NCBI GenBank assembly: GCA_944332645.1
Contig: CALVKK010000025.1
Coordinates: 1 to 13,606 of the forward strand
DNA: 13,606 bases
Source: an uncultured Bacilli bacterium
GTDB taxonomy: Bacteria > Bacillota_I > Bacilli_A > RF39 > UBA660
Direction of reading: 5' to 3'
The translations under genes were made by a program, and so were the position numbers. Shown here piece by piece: positions 1-9,967 of the stretch (position 1 is the stretch's first letter; every line of letters begins with the position of its first letter). The notes under the pieces are model-generated. The model searched no databases and was not told the DNA's origin. It saw only the letters and a list, made by a program, of their open reading frames with translations.

Positions 1-498
1 GTAATTCAATACGTTAAAGATAAGTATAATGTACCAATATATTTATTCGGCTGTAGTTTTGGTGGATTTGTAATTTTGAATAAAATTATTCAAAATAATA
101 ACATAGAAAAAACTATGCTAATGTGTCCTGCTATTAATTTTTGTTAAATTTTGGAAATTAAAGCTGATGTTTCTTCTAACTATTTTATTGATAATACTTT
201 TCTTCCTCTATATAATAATATAAAAATATATAAAAAGGCTTATCTTGAATTTAAAAAAGGTGAAGAAAATATTAAAAAGTTTGCGTTTAAAAATGTCTCA
301 ATTATTCAAGGAACAAAGGATAAAACAGTACTTTATGATAATATTAAAGATTTTTGCTTGAAAAATAATTTGGAGTTGACTACCATAGACAATGGGAAGC
401 ACGAACTATATGGATATGATGATGAAATTGTTAGATTTTTATTAAAAATATTAATAAGTAGTTTTGTAGATAATAATTTCTCATTTACCAAGCAATAA
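1..498 (+). pseudogene. Alpha/beta hydrolase, interrupted by an in-frame stop, 5' end outside the window
   Basis: Frame 1 is open from the window edge and encodes an alpha/beta hydrolase (serine hydrolase, esterase/lipase-like). The nucleophile elbow LFGCSFGG has its serine codon at 55-57. The frame then meets TAA at 145-147, directly after MCPAINFC. The same frame continues past it and keeps what looks like the rest of the catalytic triad. The acid is in GTKDKTV (Asp codon 319-321) and the histidine is in NGKHELYG (codon 400-402), with the final stop at 496-498. Both halves being in one frame and together carrying a full triad argues for one gene broken by a nonsense mutation, not two genes. 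A TTG at 151 could in principle restart translation, but it has no good Shine-Dalgarno, and the product would lack the nucleophile. The substrate cannot be told. Sequencing error or strain-specific decay are the alternatives. Confidence 0.75.
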
Positions 499-514
499 AA
501 TTTGTTATTTATAC

Positions 515-547
515 AATATTTTAAGGCCGAATAGGCCTTTTAATATT
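515..547 (+). terminator. Rho-independent terminator after the hydrolase
   Basis: The inverted repeat AAGGCC (523-528) / GGCCTT (534-539) has a 5-base loop. After a 2x2 T/T mismatch the stem continues with AATATT (515-520) / AATATT (542-547). A T run (538-541) lies in the 3' arm. It sits 17 bases after the hydrolase stop and before the next promoter, so it separates the two transcription units. The near symmetry could make it bidirectional. Confidence 0.65.
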
Positions 548-555
548 ACAAAATA

Positions 556-607
556 TTGACATTGTTTTTTTGAAATCGTGTAATTAACTTACCTAAAGTG
601 GTATAAT
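556..607 (+). promoter_or_regulatory. Promoter region of the deacetylase-amidase operon (two candidate -10s)
   Basis: There are two overlapping possibilities. First, TTGACA (556-561) lies 17 bases before TGTAAT (579-584), a near-consensus sigma-A promoter. Second, TGGTATAAT (599-607) is an extended -10 (TG-n-TATAAT) with no good -35. The second would start RNA near 614, about 20 bases before the ATG at 635 and just ahead of the Shine-Dalgarno GAGGT (622-626). Both may be used. Confidence 0.6.
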
Positions 608-634
608 CATTTGTGAACAATGAGGTAGTATATT

Positions 635-2020
635 ATGAAAAAAGTTTGGATTGGTATTTTAATTTTTATTGCTATTATTCTTTTTTATGGATTAACTATG
701 CATCTAACTTTATCATTAAACGGTAATCAAGAAATTGAATTGCCTGTTTTCCAAGAATATAATGAACAAGGAGCAAAAGGATGTTATAGTGATATTTTTG
801 GTTTTTGTCTTTTTAGACCAGAAGTTAAAATAAACGGTGAAGTTGATACCAATAAACTGGGTGATTATTACCTTACATATTCAATATCGTTTGGATGGTA
901 TCATAAAAAGATTGAAAGAAAGGTTTCGGTTATTGACCTTATAGCCCCAGTTATATCAGCCAAAGACAAGCAAATTTTAACTTGTCCTGGTAATGAAGAT
1001 ATAAATTTAGAATATACCGCTTTTGATAATTATGACCAAGACATAACTGATAAGGTTGTAAAAAGAATACAAGATAAACAGTTTATTATTGAGGTTGCTG
1101 ATAGTTCTGGTAACCGTTCTAGTTTAGAAATCCCAATCGTTTATGACGACGATGAAAAGCCAATTATAACTTTAAAAGGTAACAATACAGTCGCTTTATT
1201 AAAAGGTGAAAAGTACGTTGAGCCTGGTTATATAGCTACTGATAACTGTCTTGGCGATATAACTGATAGGGTAAAAGTAACTAACAATATTGATTACGAA
1301 CAAAATGGTAAGTATCAGGTAACTTATACAGTCAGTGACGATTTGGGAAATACAACTAAAGTAATACGGACAGTTTATGTTTATGAAAAAAATCCCGATG
1401 TTCCGATTGGAGATAAGGTAATTTATTTAACTTTTGACGATGGTCCAAGTAATTATACTGGGCAATTATTGGATGTTTTGAAAAAATATAATGTTAAAGC
1501 AACCTTTTTCGTTACAGGACAAGGGAATGATCAATTTATAAAAAGAGCCTATGAAGAAGGGCACAGCATAGGGTTACATACCTATACTCATCAATACAAT
1601 ACGGTATATAAAAGTGTGGATGCCTATTTTGATGATTTAAATAAGGTTAGTGACCGTGTTAAACGTATTACTGGTGTTGAATCAAAATTAATCCGATTTC
1701 CTGGTGGTAGTTCTAATACCGTGAGTAAATTTAATCCAGGTATTATGACAACTTTAGCTAGGGAGGTTGAATTACGAGGGTATAAATATTTTGATTGGAA
1801 TGTTGCCTCAGGTGATACGGGAACTACTAATACTGATAAAATTGTCAATAATGTTATAAAAAGTTTAAAGAAAGGAAACAATGTTGTTTTGCAACATGAT
1901 ACCAAAAAGTATAGCGTTGAGGCAGTAAGTCAAATTATCGAATATGGACTAGCAAATGGTTATGTTTTTGCTCCTTTAGATATAACTAGTCCAACTGTGC
2001 ATCATACGATTGCTAATTAA
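635..2020 (+). CDS. Membrane-anchored polysaccharide deacetylase with DUF5011/Ig-like domains
   Basis: This 461-residue protein has an N-terminal signal anchor (about residues 4-27) and an extracellular part. The ectodomain has about three Ig-like modules (roughly 30-103, 104-171 and 172-250). The third is a clear DUF5011 domain (YVEPGYIATDNCLGDIT, then a YTVSDDLGNT strand). A C-terminal NodB carbohydrate esterase 4 domain (262-450) follows. Its motifs are intact: TFDDGP (266-271, catalytic and metal-binding aspartates), HTYTH (H315 and H319, metal ligands), RFPGG (354-358), DWNVASGD (from 387) and LQHD (H421). It should de-N-acetylate a wall glycan, probably peptidoglycan, outside the membrane; the exact substrate is not visible. 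The ATG at 635 follows GAGGT with good spacing. The next gene is a peptidoglycan amidase 25 bases downstream, so the two are probably co-transcribed for wall remodelling. Deacetylases of this family usually lack the Ig stalk, which may help reach across the wall. Confidence 0.9.
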   Translation: MKKVWIGILIFIAIILFYGLTMHLTLSLNGNQEIELPVFQEYNEQGAKGCYSDIFGFCLFRPEVKINGEVDTNKLGDYYLTYSISFGWYHKKIERKVSVIDLIAPVISAKDKQILTCPGNEDINLEYTAFDNYDQDITDKVVKRIQDKQFIIEVADSSGNRSSLEIPIVYDDDEKPIITLKGNNTVALLKGEKYVEPGYIATDNCLGDITDRVKVTNNIDYEQNGKYQVTYTVSDDLGNTTKVIRTVYVYEKNPDVPIGDKVIYLTFDDGPSNYTGQLLDVLKKYNVKATFFVTGQGNDQFIKRAYEEGHSIGLHTYTHQYNTVYKSVDAYFDDLNKVSDRVKRITGVESKLIRFPGGSSNTVSKFNPGIMTTLAREVELRGYKYFDWNVASGDTGTTNTDKIVNNVIKSLKKGNNVVLQHDTKKYSVEAVSQIIEYGLANGYVFAPLDITSPTVHHTIAN

Positions 2021-2045
2021 AACATATTATTATATCGGTGAGAAC

Positions 2046-2699
2046 ATGAAAAACAAGCTATTGTTTCTTTTTGCTTTTTTGCTTTGTTTATACACATTTG
2101 GTCTTGTACATGCTAACACTTTACCACTCTTTGGCAAAGTAATTTATTTAGATCCTGGTCATGGTGGTCCAGATCCAGGAGCAGTATGGGGAAATATCTA
2201 CGAGTCACAAATAAATTTAGAAATCAGTTTAAAATTACAAGAAGAACTAGAAAAAAATGGTGCGATTGTTTATTTGACTCGATATGGTGATTATGATTTA
2301 TCAGTTAATAATGCAATCCTACGTAAAAGAAGTGATTTATCAAGAAGAGCAAATATTATTAATAAATCTGGTGCAGATCTTTATTTGTCAATTCATTTAA
2401 ATGCTGATATTTCATCAACTTGGCAAGGCGCACAAGTATTTTATGATAAAATAAACGATAAAAACGAAAAATTAGCTAAGATTTTGCAGGAACAGTTGTG
2501 CAAAGATTTAAATACAAAAAGAGAATATAAAAACATTCAAGGGCAATATTTATATAGTAGAGTGAATATACCTGGTGTGCTAATTGAAGTTGGGTTTATT
2601 TCAAACCCTAATGAAAGATATTTATTGAAACAGTCAGAATATCAACGAAAAGTGTCACAAGTAATTACTAAAGGAATAACAAATTATTTTTCACAATAA
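2046..2699 (+). CDS. Secreted N-acetylmuramoyl-L-alanine amidase (Amidase_3)
   Basis: This 217-residue enzyme should cut the bond between N-acetylmuramic acid and L-alanine in peptidoglycan. A signal peptide or anchor (residues 1-23, ending LVHA) leads directly into the catalytic domain. Zinc ligands are H39 in YLDPGHGGPDPGA, E53 in YESQINLEI and H117 in LYLSIHLNAD. The catalytic glutamate is E181 in VLIEVGFISNPNE. I chose the ATG at 2046 because GGTGA (2037-2041) precedes it and it starts a canonical signal peptide. An upstream in-frame start at 2010 would overlap the deacetylase and add a 12-residue leader ahead of the signal. The bare signal-plus-catalytic layout and length resemble CwlD, the sporulation amidase that works with the deacetylase PdaA to make muramic delta-lactam in B. 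subtilis. The gene pairing here is suggestive of that, but nothing in the window shows that this organism sporulates. A daughter-cell-separation amidase is equally possible. Confidence 0.9.
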   Translation: MKNKLLFLFAFLLCLYTFGLVHANTLPLFGKVIYLDPGHGGPDPGAVWGNIYESQINLEISLKLQEELEKNGAIVYLTRYGDYDLSVNNAILRKRSDLSRRANIINKSGADLYLSIHLNADISSTWQGAQVFYDKINDKNEKLAKILQEQLCKDLNTKREYKNIQGQYLYSRVNIPGVLIEVGFISNPNERYLLKQSEYQRKVSQVITKGITNYFSQ

Positions 2700-2714
2700 A
2701 AAACAAAATTTATC

Positions 2715-2743
2715 TTGTAAAATAATTTCAAAAATGATATTAT
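2715..2743 (+). promoter_or_regulatory. Promoter of the three-gene membrane operon
   Basis: TTGTAA (2715-2720) is followed 17 bases later by TATTAT (2738-2743). TG at 2735-2736 makes it an extended -10. Predicted RNA start is near 2750, leaving a leader of only about 13 bases that consists almost entirely of the ribosome binding site. Confidence 0.65.
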
Positions 2744-2750
2744 TATTGTA

Positions 2751-2759
2751 GAGGTGGAG
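2751..2759 (+). promoter_or_regulatory. Ribosome binding site that fixes the start at 2763
   Basis: GAGGTGGAG is a strong Shine-Dalgarno 3 bases before the ATG at 2763. The in-frame GTG at 2754 lies inside this element and is therefore unlikely to be the start. Confidence 0.7.
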
Positions 2760-2762
2760 AGT

Positions 2763-4133
2763 ATGAATGAAAAATCTCAATATACAGAATATAATGAAGC
2801 AAAAAATAGAGTTCCTTGGCTTCGTATTTTAATTTCGTTTTTAATTTTAATTTTAGCAGTTATTATTGTTTTATTATTGTTAAAAGCATGTCAAAAAACG
2901 TCTTTAAGAGAAGATTTAATTGATGCAGCAAAAGAATACTATGAAAGATATCCTGAACGTTTACCTAGTACAGTAGCTGAATGTTTTGTAATTACATTAG
3001 AACAATTAGAAAATGAAGAATTAATTAAATCAAGTGACTATGATATTTGTGATAAAGAAACAACTTACGTTAATGTTTGTCACATGGAAAGCGGTAGTTA
3101 TCATTATTCGGCTATTTTAGAATGCGGTGAAGAAAGTACAAATTATGGAGTATGGAAAGATGGAATAGAAACTAATATCAATGAGAATTCTGATATAAGA
3201 TTTACTTTTTTAGGAGAAGAAAGAAACTTAGGAACTAAATATTATTATCCTAATGATGTAACCGATATTAATGAAGTAAAGGAATATTATGCTACTATTC
3301 CTGCTACTAATTATACTGGTAAAGAAGATGAGCAAATTGGCTACAAATGGTATACGGAAAAGACTGTTAATAATTACTGGAACAACGGAAAATATTCTTC
3401 GACTCAGCCAAGCGGTTATCCTAATAAAGGCACCAGTATAACAAAGTCTAATTATTCACTTGATAAACCTAGTAGTGCTAGTTATCGTATTATAGAAGAA
3501 ACAACTTTATATCGTACACAAAAAGTGGCCTACCCAATTGGATATATTTGCCCAAGCGGTAATGGTGTGATTGTATCTAGTGAACCATGCGATGAAAGTG
3601 TTGAATCACCAGTGTTAGCCTTTTCTTGTAACGGGACAGATCTTATTGATGTTACTGCCGAACAAATTATAAATCGTGATTTTCCGCCATGTGGTGAATG
3701 GTCAGAATGGACTACCCAAGAATGTACAACATCTTTTACTGGTGGCATAAAGTGTCAGTCTGATGATGGATACAAATATACTGATACGATGTGGAAATGG
3801 TACCGCAAAGACAATGTAAAGAGCTATTATCCAAGCGGATCTGCTACAGCTAGTGGTGAAAAAACATATTATGTAACAATGCCAACTAATGGTGCAAAAA
3901 AAGATAATTCAACACAAGCAACAGTATACAAATATTATAAATTAGAACAAAATACTACCGCTGATACAAATTATGAGGAATGGGTACCAATTACAGATGG
4001 TTATGTGTTTTTAGATGAAATGTTAGAAGCATTCAGATTATCAGATTATGAAGTTTATAGTTTAGCTGATATAAATAGAACAGATGGTATTAGATATACT
4101 TATCAAATGCAGTATAGAGATTTAGAAGAATAA
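2763..4133 (+). CDS. Single-pass membrane protein with a cysteine-rich, WSxW-containing ectodomain; function unknown
   Basis: I do not recognise this 456-residue protein as a named family. It has a short charged N-terminus and one membrane segment (about 19-42) ending LLLLKACQK, then a large, presumably external part. Residues 46-100 (helix, then [22 protein letters not shown], then SDYDIC) resemble the post-helix region of type IV pilin-like or pseudopilin-like proteins. That is an impression, not a match. An aromatic and Cys-rich segment at 305-350 contains [12 protein letters not shown], a WSxW-plus-Cys pattern like thrombospondin type 1 modules. Segments around 190-223 ([13 protein letters not shown]...PSGYPNKG) and 338-359 ([21 protein letters not shown]) look like diverged copies of one unit. 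Ectodomain cysteines (74, 96, 106, 121, 263, 276, 289, 310, 321, 331) could form disulfides. It is the first gene of an operon whose second gene starts 10 bases after its stop. Confidence 0.8.
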
Positions 4134-4143
4134 GGAGGCCTGT

Positions 4144-6966
<2,823 letters not shown>

Positions 6967-6967
6967 T

Positions 6968-7258
6968 ATGATAAATAGAATAAATCAGATTATGGAATTG
7001 GCTAATAAGGAAAAATATTTAGTTTTAAAACAGGCTATATATAAAGAGAAAACGTATTATATCGCAATACAAATTACTGATGATGAAGAAAATATAACGG
7101 AAAAAGTTGTTGTGTTTGAACAAGTTGATGTGGACGGACAAGAAAGTGTTCAAAAAGTTTCAGATCCTAGTTTAGCAACTTTAGTATGTAAATATGTAGG
7201 GCTTGTTGATGAGACAGAGTTAAAGAAAGAATTAAAATCTATTGGAATTGACCAATAG
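6968..7258 (+). CDS. Small acidic protein, third gene of the membrane operon; function unknown
   Basis: This is a 96-residue, predicted soluble protein without signal or membrane segment. It has an N-terminal helix (MINRINQIMELANKEKYL), beta-strand-like stretches (TYYIAIQITDDEE, EKVVVFEQVDVDG) and a C-terminal helix (ETELKKELKSIG). The layout is loosely like the DUF1292 (YrzB-type) family of small Firmicute proteins, but I cannot confirm this. Its ATG lies one base after the stop of the coiled-coil gene. Its likely Shine-Dalgarno AGGAGG (6948-6953) is inside that gene, 14 bases upstream, longer than usual, so translation is probably coupled. It may be a cytoplasmic partner of the coiled-coil protein. 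Confidence 0.75.
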   Translation: MINRINQIMELANKEKYLVLKQAIYKEKTYYIAIQITDDEENITEKVVVFEQVDVDGQESVQKVSDPSLATLVCKYVGLVDETELKKELKSIGIDQ

Positions 7259-7311
7259 ATTTTAATATGCATTGATTATCATTTATTTTTCACTTTTATT
7301 TGAATGATTTA

Positions 7312-7331
7312 TGATATAATTAAATTGGTGG
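7312..7331 (+). promoter_or_regulatory. Extended -10 promoter and ribosome binding site of the Abi_2 gene
   Basis: TGATATAAT (7312-7320) is a perfect TG-n-TATAAT extended -10; no -35 is evident. GGTGG (7327-7331) lies 5 bases before the ATG at 7337. The predicted RNA start falls at about 7327, giving a very short leader. An upstream in-frame ATG at 7304 would precede the -10 and is therefore not the start. Confidence 0.6.
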
Positions 7332-7336
7332 TTGAT

Positions 7337-8260
7337 ATGGAAAAAACATTTAAAACTTTGAATGAGCAAGTAGAAATATTAAAATCAAAAGGGTTAATAA
7401 TTAACGATTATGAAAAAACTAAAGAGATTCTTTTTAGAGAAAATTATTTCTTTGTTAATGGTTATAGGCATCTTTTAACTGACACAAATGGCAAATTTGT
7501 AAAAGGTGCAACTTTTGATGAATTATACTCGATATTTGTTTTTGATCGCAGGTTACGTAATATGTTTTTCAAGAATATAATGATAATTGAAAATAATATT
7601 AAATCAATAATAAGTTATCAATTATCGAAAAAATATGGATATAAGGAGAAAAATTATTTAGATTATAAAAACTTTGATCAAGATGGTATTAAAATAGGTC
7701 AAGTAAATGATATTATTAACAAAATGAAACGGCAAATAAGATTAAATAGCAAACAGCATAGAGCCACTAGACACTATATTAGCAATTACGGTTATATTCC
7801 TATGTGGGTTTCAGTTAAAGTTTTATCTTTTGGTATTATTTCAGAATTATATTCTATACTAAAATATGAAGACAAAAATGAAATATCTAGTTTTTATAAT
7901 TTAGAACCAAGGGAACTTGAAATTTATCTATCACTATTAGCAAACTATAGAAATTTATGTGCACATGAAGATATTTTGTATGATCATACTACACAACGTA
8001 GTATACCTAATAATAAATATCATCAAATTTTGGATATACCAATGGTAGATGATGAGTATATTTATGGTAAGAACGATTTGTTTGCTATAATAATAATTTT
8101 AAGGCAAATGTTAAGTGAGGATGAATTTCACGATTTGATTAGGGAAATAAGTTACGAAATGGATATATTAGATGGCAAAATTAATAGTGTTCAGACAAAG
8201 ACAATTTTAAATAAAATTAGTTTTCCTGATAATTGGCGTGAAATAGATAATATAAAATGA
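7337..8260 (+). CDS. Abi_2 (AbiD/AbiF-type) abortive-infection HEPN protein
   Basis: At 307 residues this matches the Abi_2 family length. The family pattern runs throughout: LKSKGLIINDYEKTKEILFRENYFFVNGY (13-43), FVKGATFDELYSIFVFDRRLRNMF (54-77), IENNIKSIISYQLSKKYG (84-101), YGYIPMWVSVKVLSFG (151-166) and LLANYRNLCAHEDILYD (200-216). The last holds R205-x4-H210, the RNase motif of HEPN domains. AbiD/AbiF proteins abort phage infection, probably by cutting RNA. Some AbiF proteins have been reported as toxins held in check by a neighbouring non-coding RNA and as relatives of the ancestor of Cas13. I see no obvious structured RNA in the 78 bases upstream. The gene has its own promoter and ends 13 bases before the HtrA start, so the two are probably co-transcribed. 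The stop is TGA, consistent with the standard bacterial code. RNase activity is inferred from the family motif. Confidence 0.88.
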   Translation: MEKTFKTLNEQVEILKSKGLIINDYEKTKEILFRENYFFVNGYRHLLTDTNGKFVKGATFDELYSIFVFDRRLRNMFFKNIMIIENNIKSIISYQLSKKYGYKEKNYLDYKNFDQDGIKIGQVNDIINKMKRQIRLNSKQHRATRHYISNYGYIPMWVSVKVLSFGIISELYSILKYEDKNEISSFYNLEPRELEIYLSLLANYRNLCAHEDILYDHTTQRSIPNNKYHQILDIPMVDDEYIYGKNDLFAIIIILRQMLSEDEFHDLIREISYEMDILDGKINSVQTKTILNKISFPDNWREIDNIK

Positions 8261-8267
8261 AAGGATG
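8260..8267 (+). promoter_or_regulatory. Ribosome binding site that favours a TTG start for the HtrA gene
   Basis: AAAGGA (near 8259-8264) abuts the in-frame ATG at 8265 with no spacer. It is correctly spaced (about 9 bases) from the TTG at 8274. The TTG also begins a typical positively charged N-terminus (MKNK) before the membrane segment. Confidence 0.6.
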
Positions 8268-8273
8268 ATTTTT

Positions 8274-9350
8274 TTGAAAAATAAAATTATTTATATATGT
8301 TCGATAATAATTTCTCTTTTTATCGGCATATGCGGAACGCTAGTAGTCGTTTATTATATTCCAGAAGAAGAAAACATTACTAAGGTTGTTGAGGAAGTTA
8401 CAATAACAGAAAGTGATACTATTGCACCTGCAGTCGATAAACTTTATGATGCTGTAGTAACAGTTTTAAATTACGCCCATGAATTGTCTGCTACAGGAAC
8501 AGGATTTGTTTATAAAACAGATGATGATTATGGCTATATTTTAACTAATCACCATGTTATCAGTGGCGCTAGAAAGATAGAAGTAACTAATACTCAAAAC
8601 ATCACCGTAGAAGCTACATTGCTTGGTAGTGATGAATATGCTGATTTAGCAGTTTTAAGGGTTGACAAAGATTTTGTTTTAAAAGTCGCGGTTTTAGGTA
8701 GTAGTACTGAACTTGAGATAGGGGACACTGTATTTGCCATTGGCACACCAGTTGATGTTAAGTATTCTGGTACGGTTACCAAAGGAATTATTTCAGGGTT
8801 CAATAGAACCGTTAATGTTACCTTGGATGATGGTGGTCAATTTATGATGGAAGTATTGCAAACTAACACTGCGATAAATCCAGGTAATAGTGGAGGACCT
8901 TTAGCAAATATTAATGGAGAAGTCATTGGAATAAATACACTTAAACTAGTTGAGGATGAAATTGAAGGCATGGGATTTGCTATTCCTATTGAAATGGCAA
9001 CAACAGTCTTAGATCGATTAGAAAACGGCGAAAAGATTGAAAGACCTTTACTAGGTATAAGTATGATTGATGCTAATAATCAGTATGCCTTGTTTACATA
9101 TAAAGTATATCTAGATAAAGATTATTCAAAAGGTGTAGTCGTAATCGATGTTGAAGATAATACACCTGCTTCAGTTGCCGGATTTCAAAAAGATGATGTT
9201 ATTTTGAAAATTGACGGTATTGAAATTGAAGATAATACCCATTTCAAATACATACTATATAAATATAGTATAGGTGATACAATTAAAATTGAGTATGAAC
9301 GTAATGGTAAAGTAAAAACAGTCGAGGTTAAGTTGACAGTTGCTATTTAA
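8274..9350 (+). CDS. htrA: Membrane-anchored HtrA/DegP-type serine protease with one PDZ domain
   Basis: This is a 358-residue protein from the TTG start (361 from the ATG at 8265). It has one N-terminal membrane anchor (5-29), a short linker and a trypsin-like protease domain (about 46-250). The triad is H94 in ILTNHHVIS, D124 in EYADLAVL and S206 in NPGNSGGP. A single PDZ domain (about 255-355) contains VEDNTPASVAGFQKDDVILKIDG. The membrane-tethered, one-PDZ layout is the usual Firmicute HtrA form, which degrades misfolded proteins outside the membrane. It follows the Abi_2 gene by 13 bases with no terminator between, and a strong terminator closes the unit. HtrA genes are normally single and stress-induced, so transcription with an abortive-infection gene is unusual. 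The arrangement may be accidental, with the Abi_2 gene inserted ahead of HtrA. Confidence 0.92.
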   Translation: MKNKIIYICSIIISLFIGICGTLVVVYYIPEEENITKVVEEVTITESDTIAPAVDKLYDAVVTVLNYAHELSATGTGFVYKTDDDYGYILTNHHVISGARKIEVTNTQNITVEATLLGSDEYADLAVLRVDKDFVLKVAVLGSSTELEIGDTVFAIGTPVDVKYSGTVTKGIISGFNRTVNVTLDDGGQFMMEVLQTNTAINPGNSGGPLANINGEVIGINTLKLVEDEIEGMGFAIPIEMATTVLDRLENGEKIERPLLGISMIDANNQYALFTYKVYLDKDYSKGVVVIDVEDNTPASVAGFQKDDVILKIDGIEIEDNTHFKYILYKYSIGDTIKIEYERNGKVKTVEVKLTVAI

Positions 9351-9356
9351 ATGTAT

Positions 9357-9382
9357 AGGAATGTTATTTGCATTCCTTTTTT
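9357..9382 (+). terminator. Rho-independent terminator after the HtrA gene
   Basis: AGGAATG (9357-9363) pairs perfectly with CATTCCT (9371-9377) around a 7-base loop. The T run continues to 9382. It begins 6 bases after the protease stop. Confidence 0.9.
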
Positions 9383-9448
9383 ATATGTAATTTATATTTT
9401 ATGTCAAAAGTTTATAAATATCATAAAATATTTTGAGGAGGATAACTT

Positions 9449-9739
9449 ATGGATTATAAAATAGTAATAGACGCTGGCCATGGGGGAGATGATCCTGGAG
9501 CAAGTGGTAATGGTATAATAGAAAAAGATTTAAATTTAAAAATATCTAATTATATGTATGATAGGTTTAGAGAATTAGGCATACCTGTTAAGATAATTAG
9601 AAGTACTGATGAAACAATTAGTCCTACTGAAAGAGTTGATAGAGTATTAGATGCATTTGGTAATAGTAATGATGTAATAGTAGTTTCTAATCACATAAAT
9701 GCAGGAGGAGCGGAGTTCAGTTACCATTACATAATTTAA
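9449..9739 (+). pseudogene. Truncated N-acetylmuramoyl-L-alanine amidase (N-terminal half only)
   Basis: The 96-residue frame starts with a strong site (GAGGAGG at 9435-9441, 7 bases before the ATG). It matches the first half of an Amidase_3 domain without a signal peptide: IDAGHGGDDPGA (first zinc His) and a Glu in GIIEKDLNLKIS, then VIVVSNHINAGGAE (second zinc His). It then ends abruptly with FSYHYII and TAA, losing the C-terminal half including the catalytic glutamate (the VEVGF-type motif). Full-length relatives of this cytosolic or phage-lysin-like type are usually about twice this length or more. So this is a 3' deletion product. The point where similarity stops (about 9705-9712) is probably the junction where foreign DNA carrying the downstream defence genes joined. 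Two zinc ligands and the Glu remain, but activity is unlikely. Confidence 0.8.
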
Positions 9740-9862
9740 TTGGGCATTTAGACGCTTATATTTAAACGAAATAAGTTTATTGATAAAATTATACTAAAAT
9801 TAAGTTTTTGAATTGAATAAAGGTATAAAATAAAGAAATTTTAATATATTTCACTTCAAATG

Positions 9863-9891
9863 TTAAACAATGGTAAATTTTGCTGTATAAT
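9863..9891 (+). promoter_or_regulatory. Probable promoter of the Gabija operon
   Basis: A perfect -10, TATAAT (9886-9891), has a weak -35, TTAAAC (9863-9868), 17 bases upstream. Predicted RNA start is near 9898, directly before the hairpin at 9904. No comparable promoter lies between that hairpin and gajA. Confidence 0.6.
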
Positions 9892-9903
9892 GTAGTTAAG
9901 AAT

Positions 9904-9946
9904 AGCAGTATCATTCTTTTTAAGATGGATACTGCTTATTTTTTTT
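9904..9946 (+). terminator. Terminator-like hairpin in the gajA leader (possible attenuator)
   Basis: AGCAGTATC (9904-9912) pairs perfectly with GATACTGCT (9928-9936). Inside the loop TCTT (9915-9918) can pair with AAGA (9922-9925). TATTTTTTTT (9937-9946) follows. This is a textbook intrinsic terminator. It starts about 6 bases after the predicted RNA start and ends 21 bases before the gajA ATG, so most transcripts from the promoter at 9886 would stop after about 48 bases unless read-through is allowed. It could instead terminate transcription arriving from the amidase remnant, but then gajA would have no visible promoter. Confidence 0.75.
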
Positions 9947-9967
9947 GAAGTAGAGGTGTAAAGTAAT

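Noticed and set aside
1624..1905. 93-residue frame on the - strand inside the deacetylase
   Set aside because: It overlaps the NodB catalytic motifs of the deacetylase, and I could not support it as a gene.
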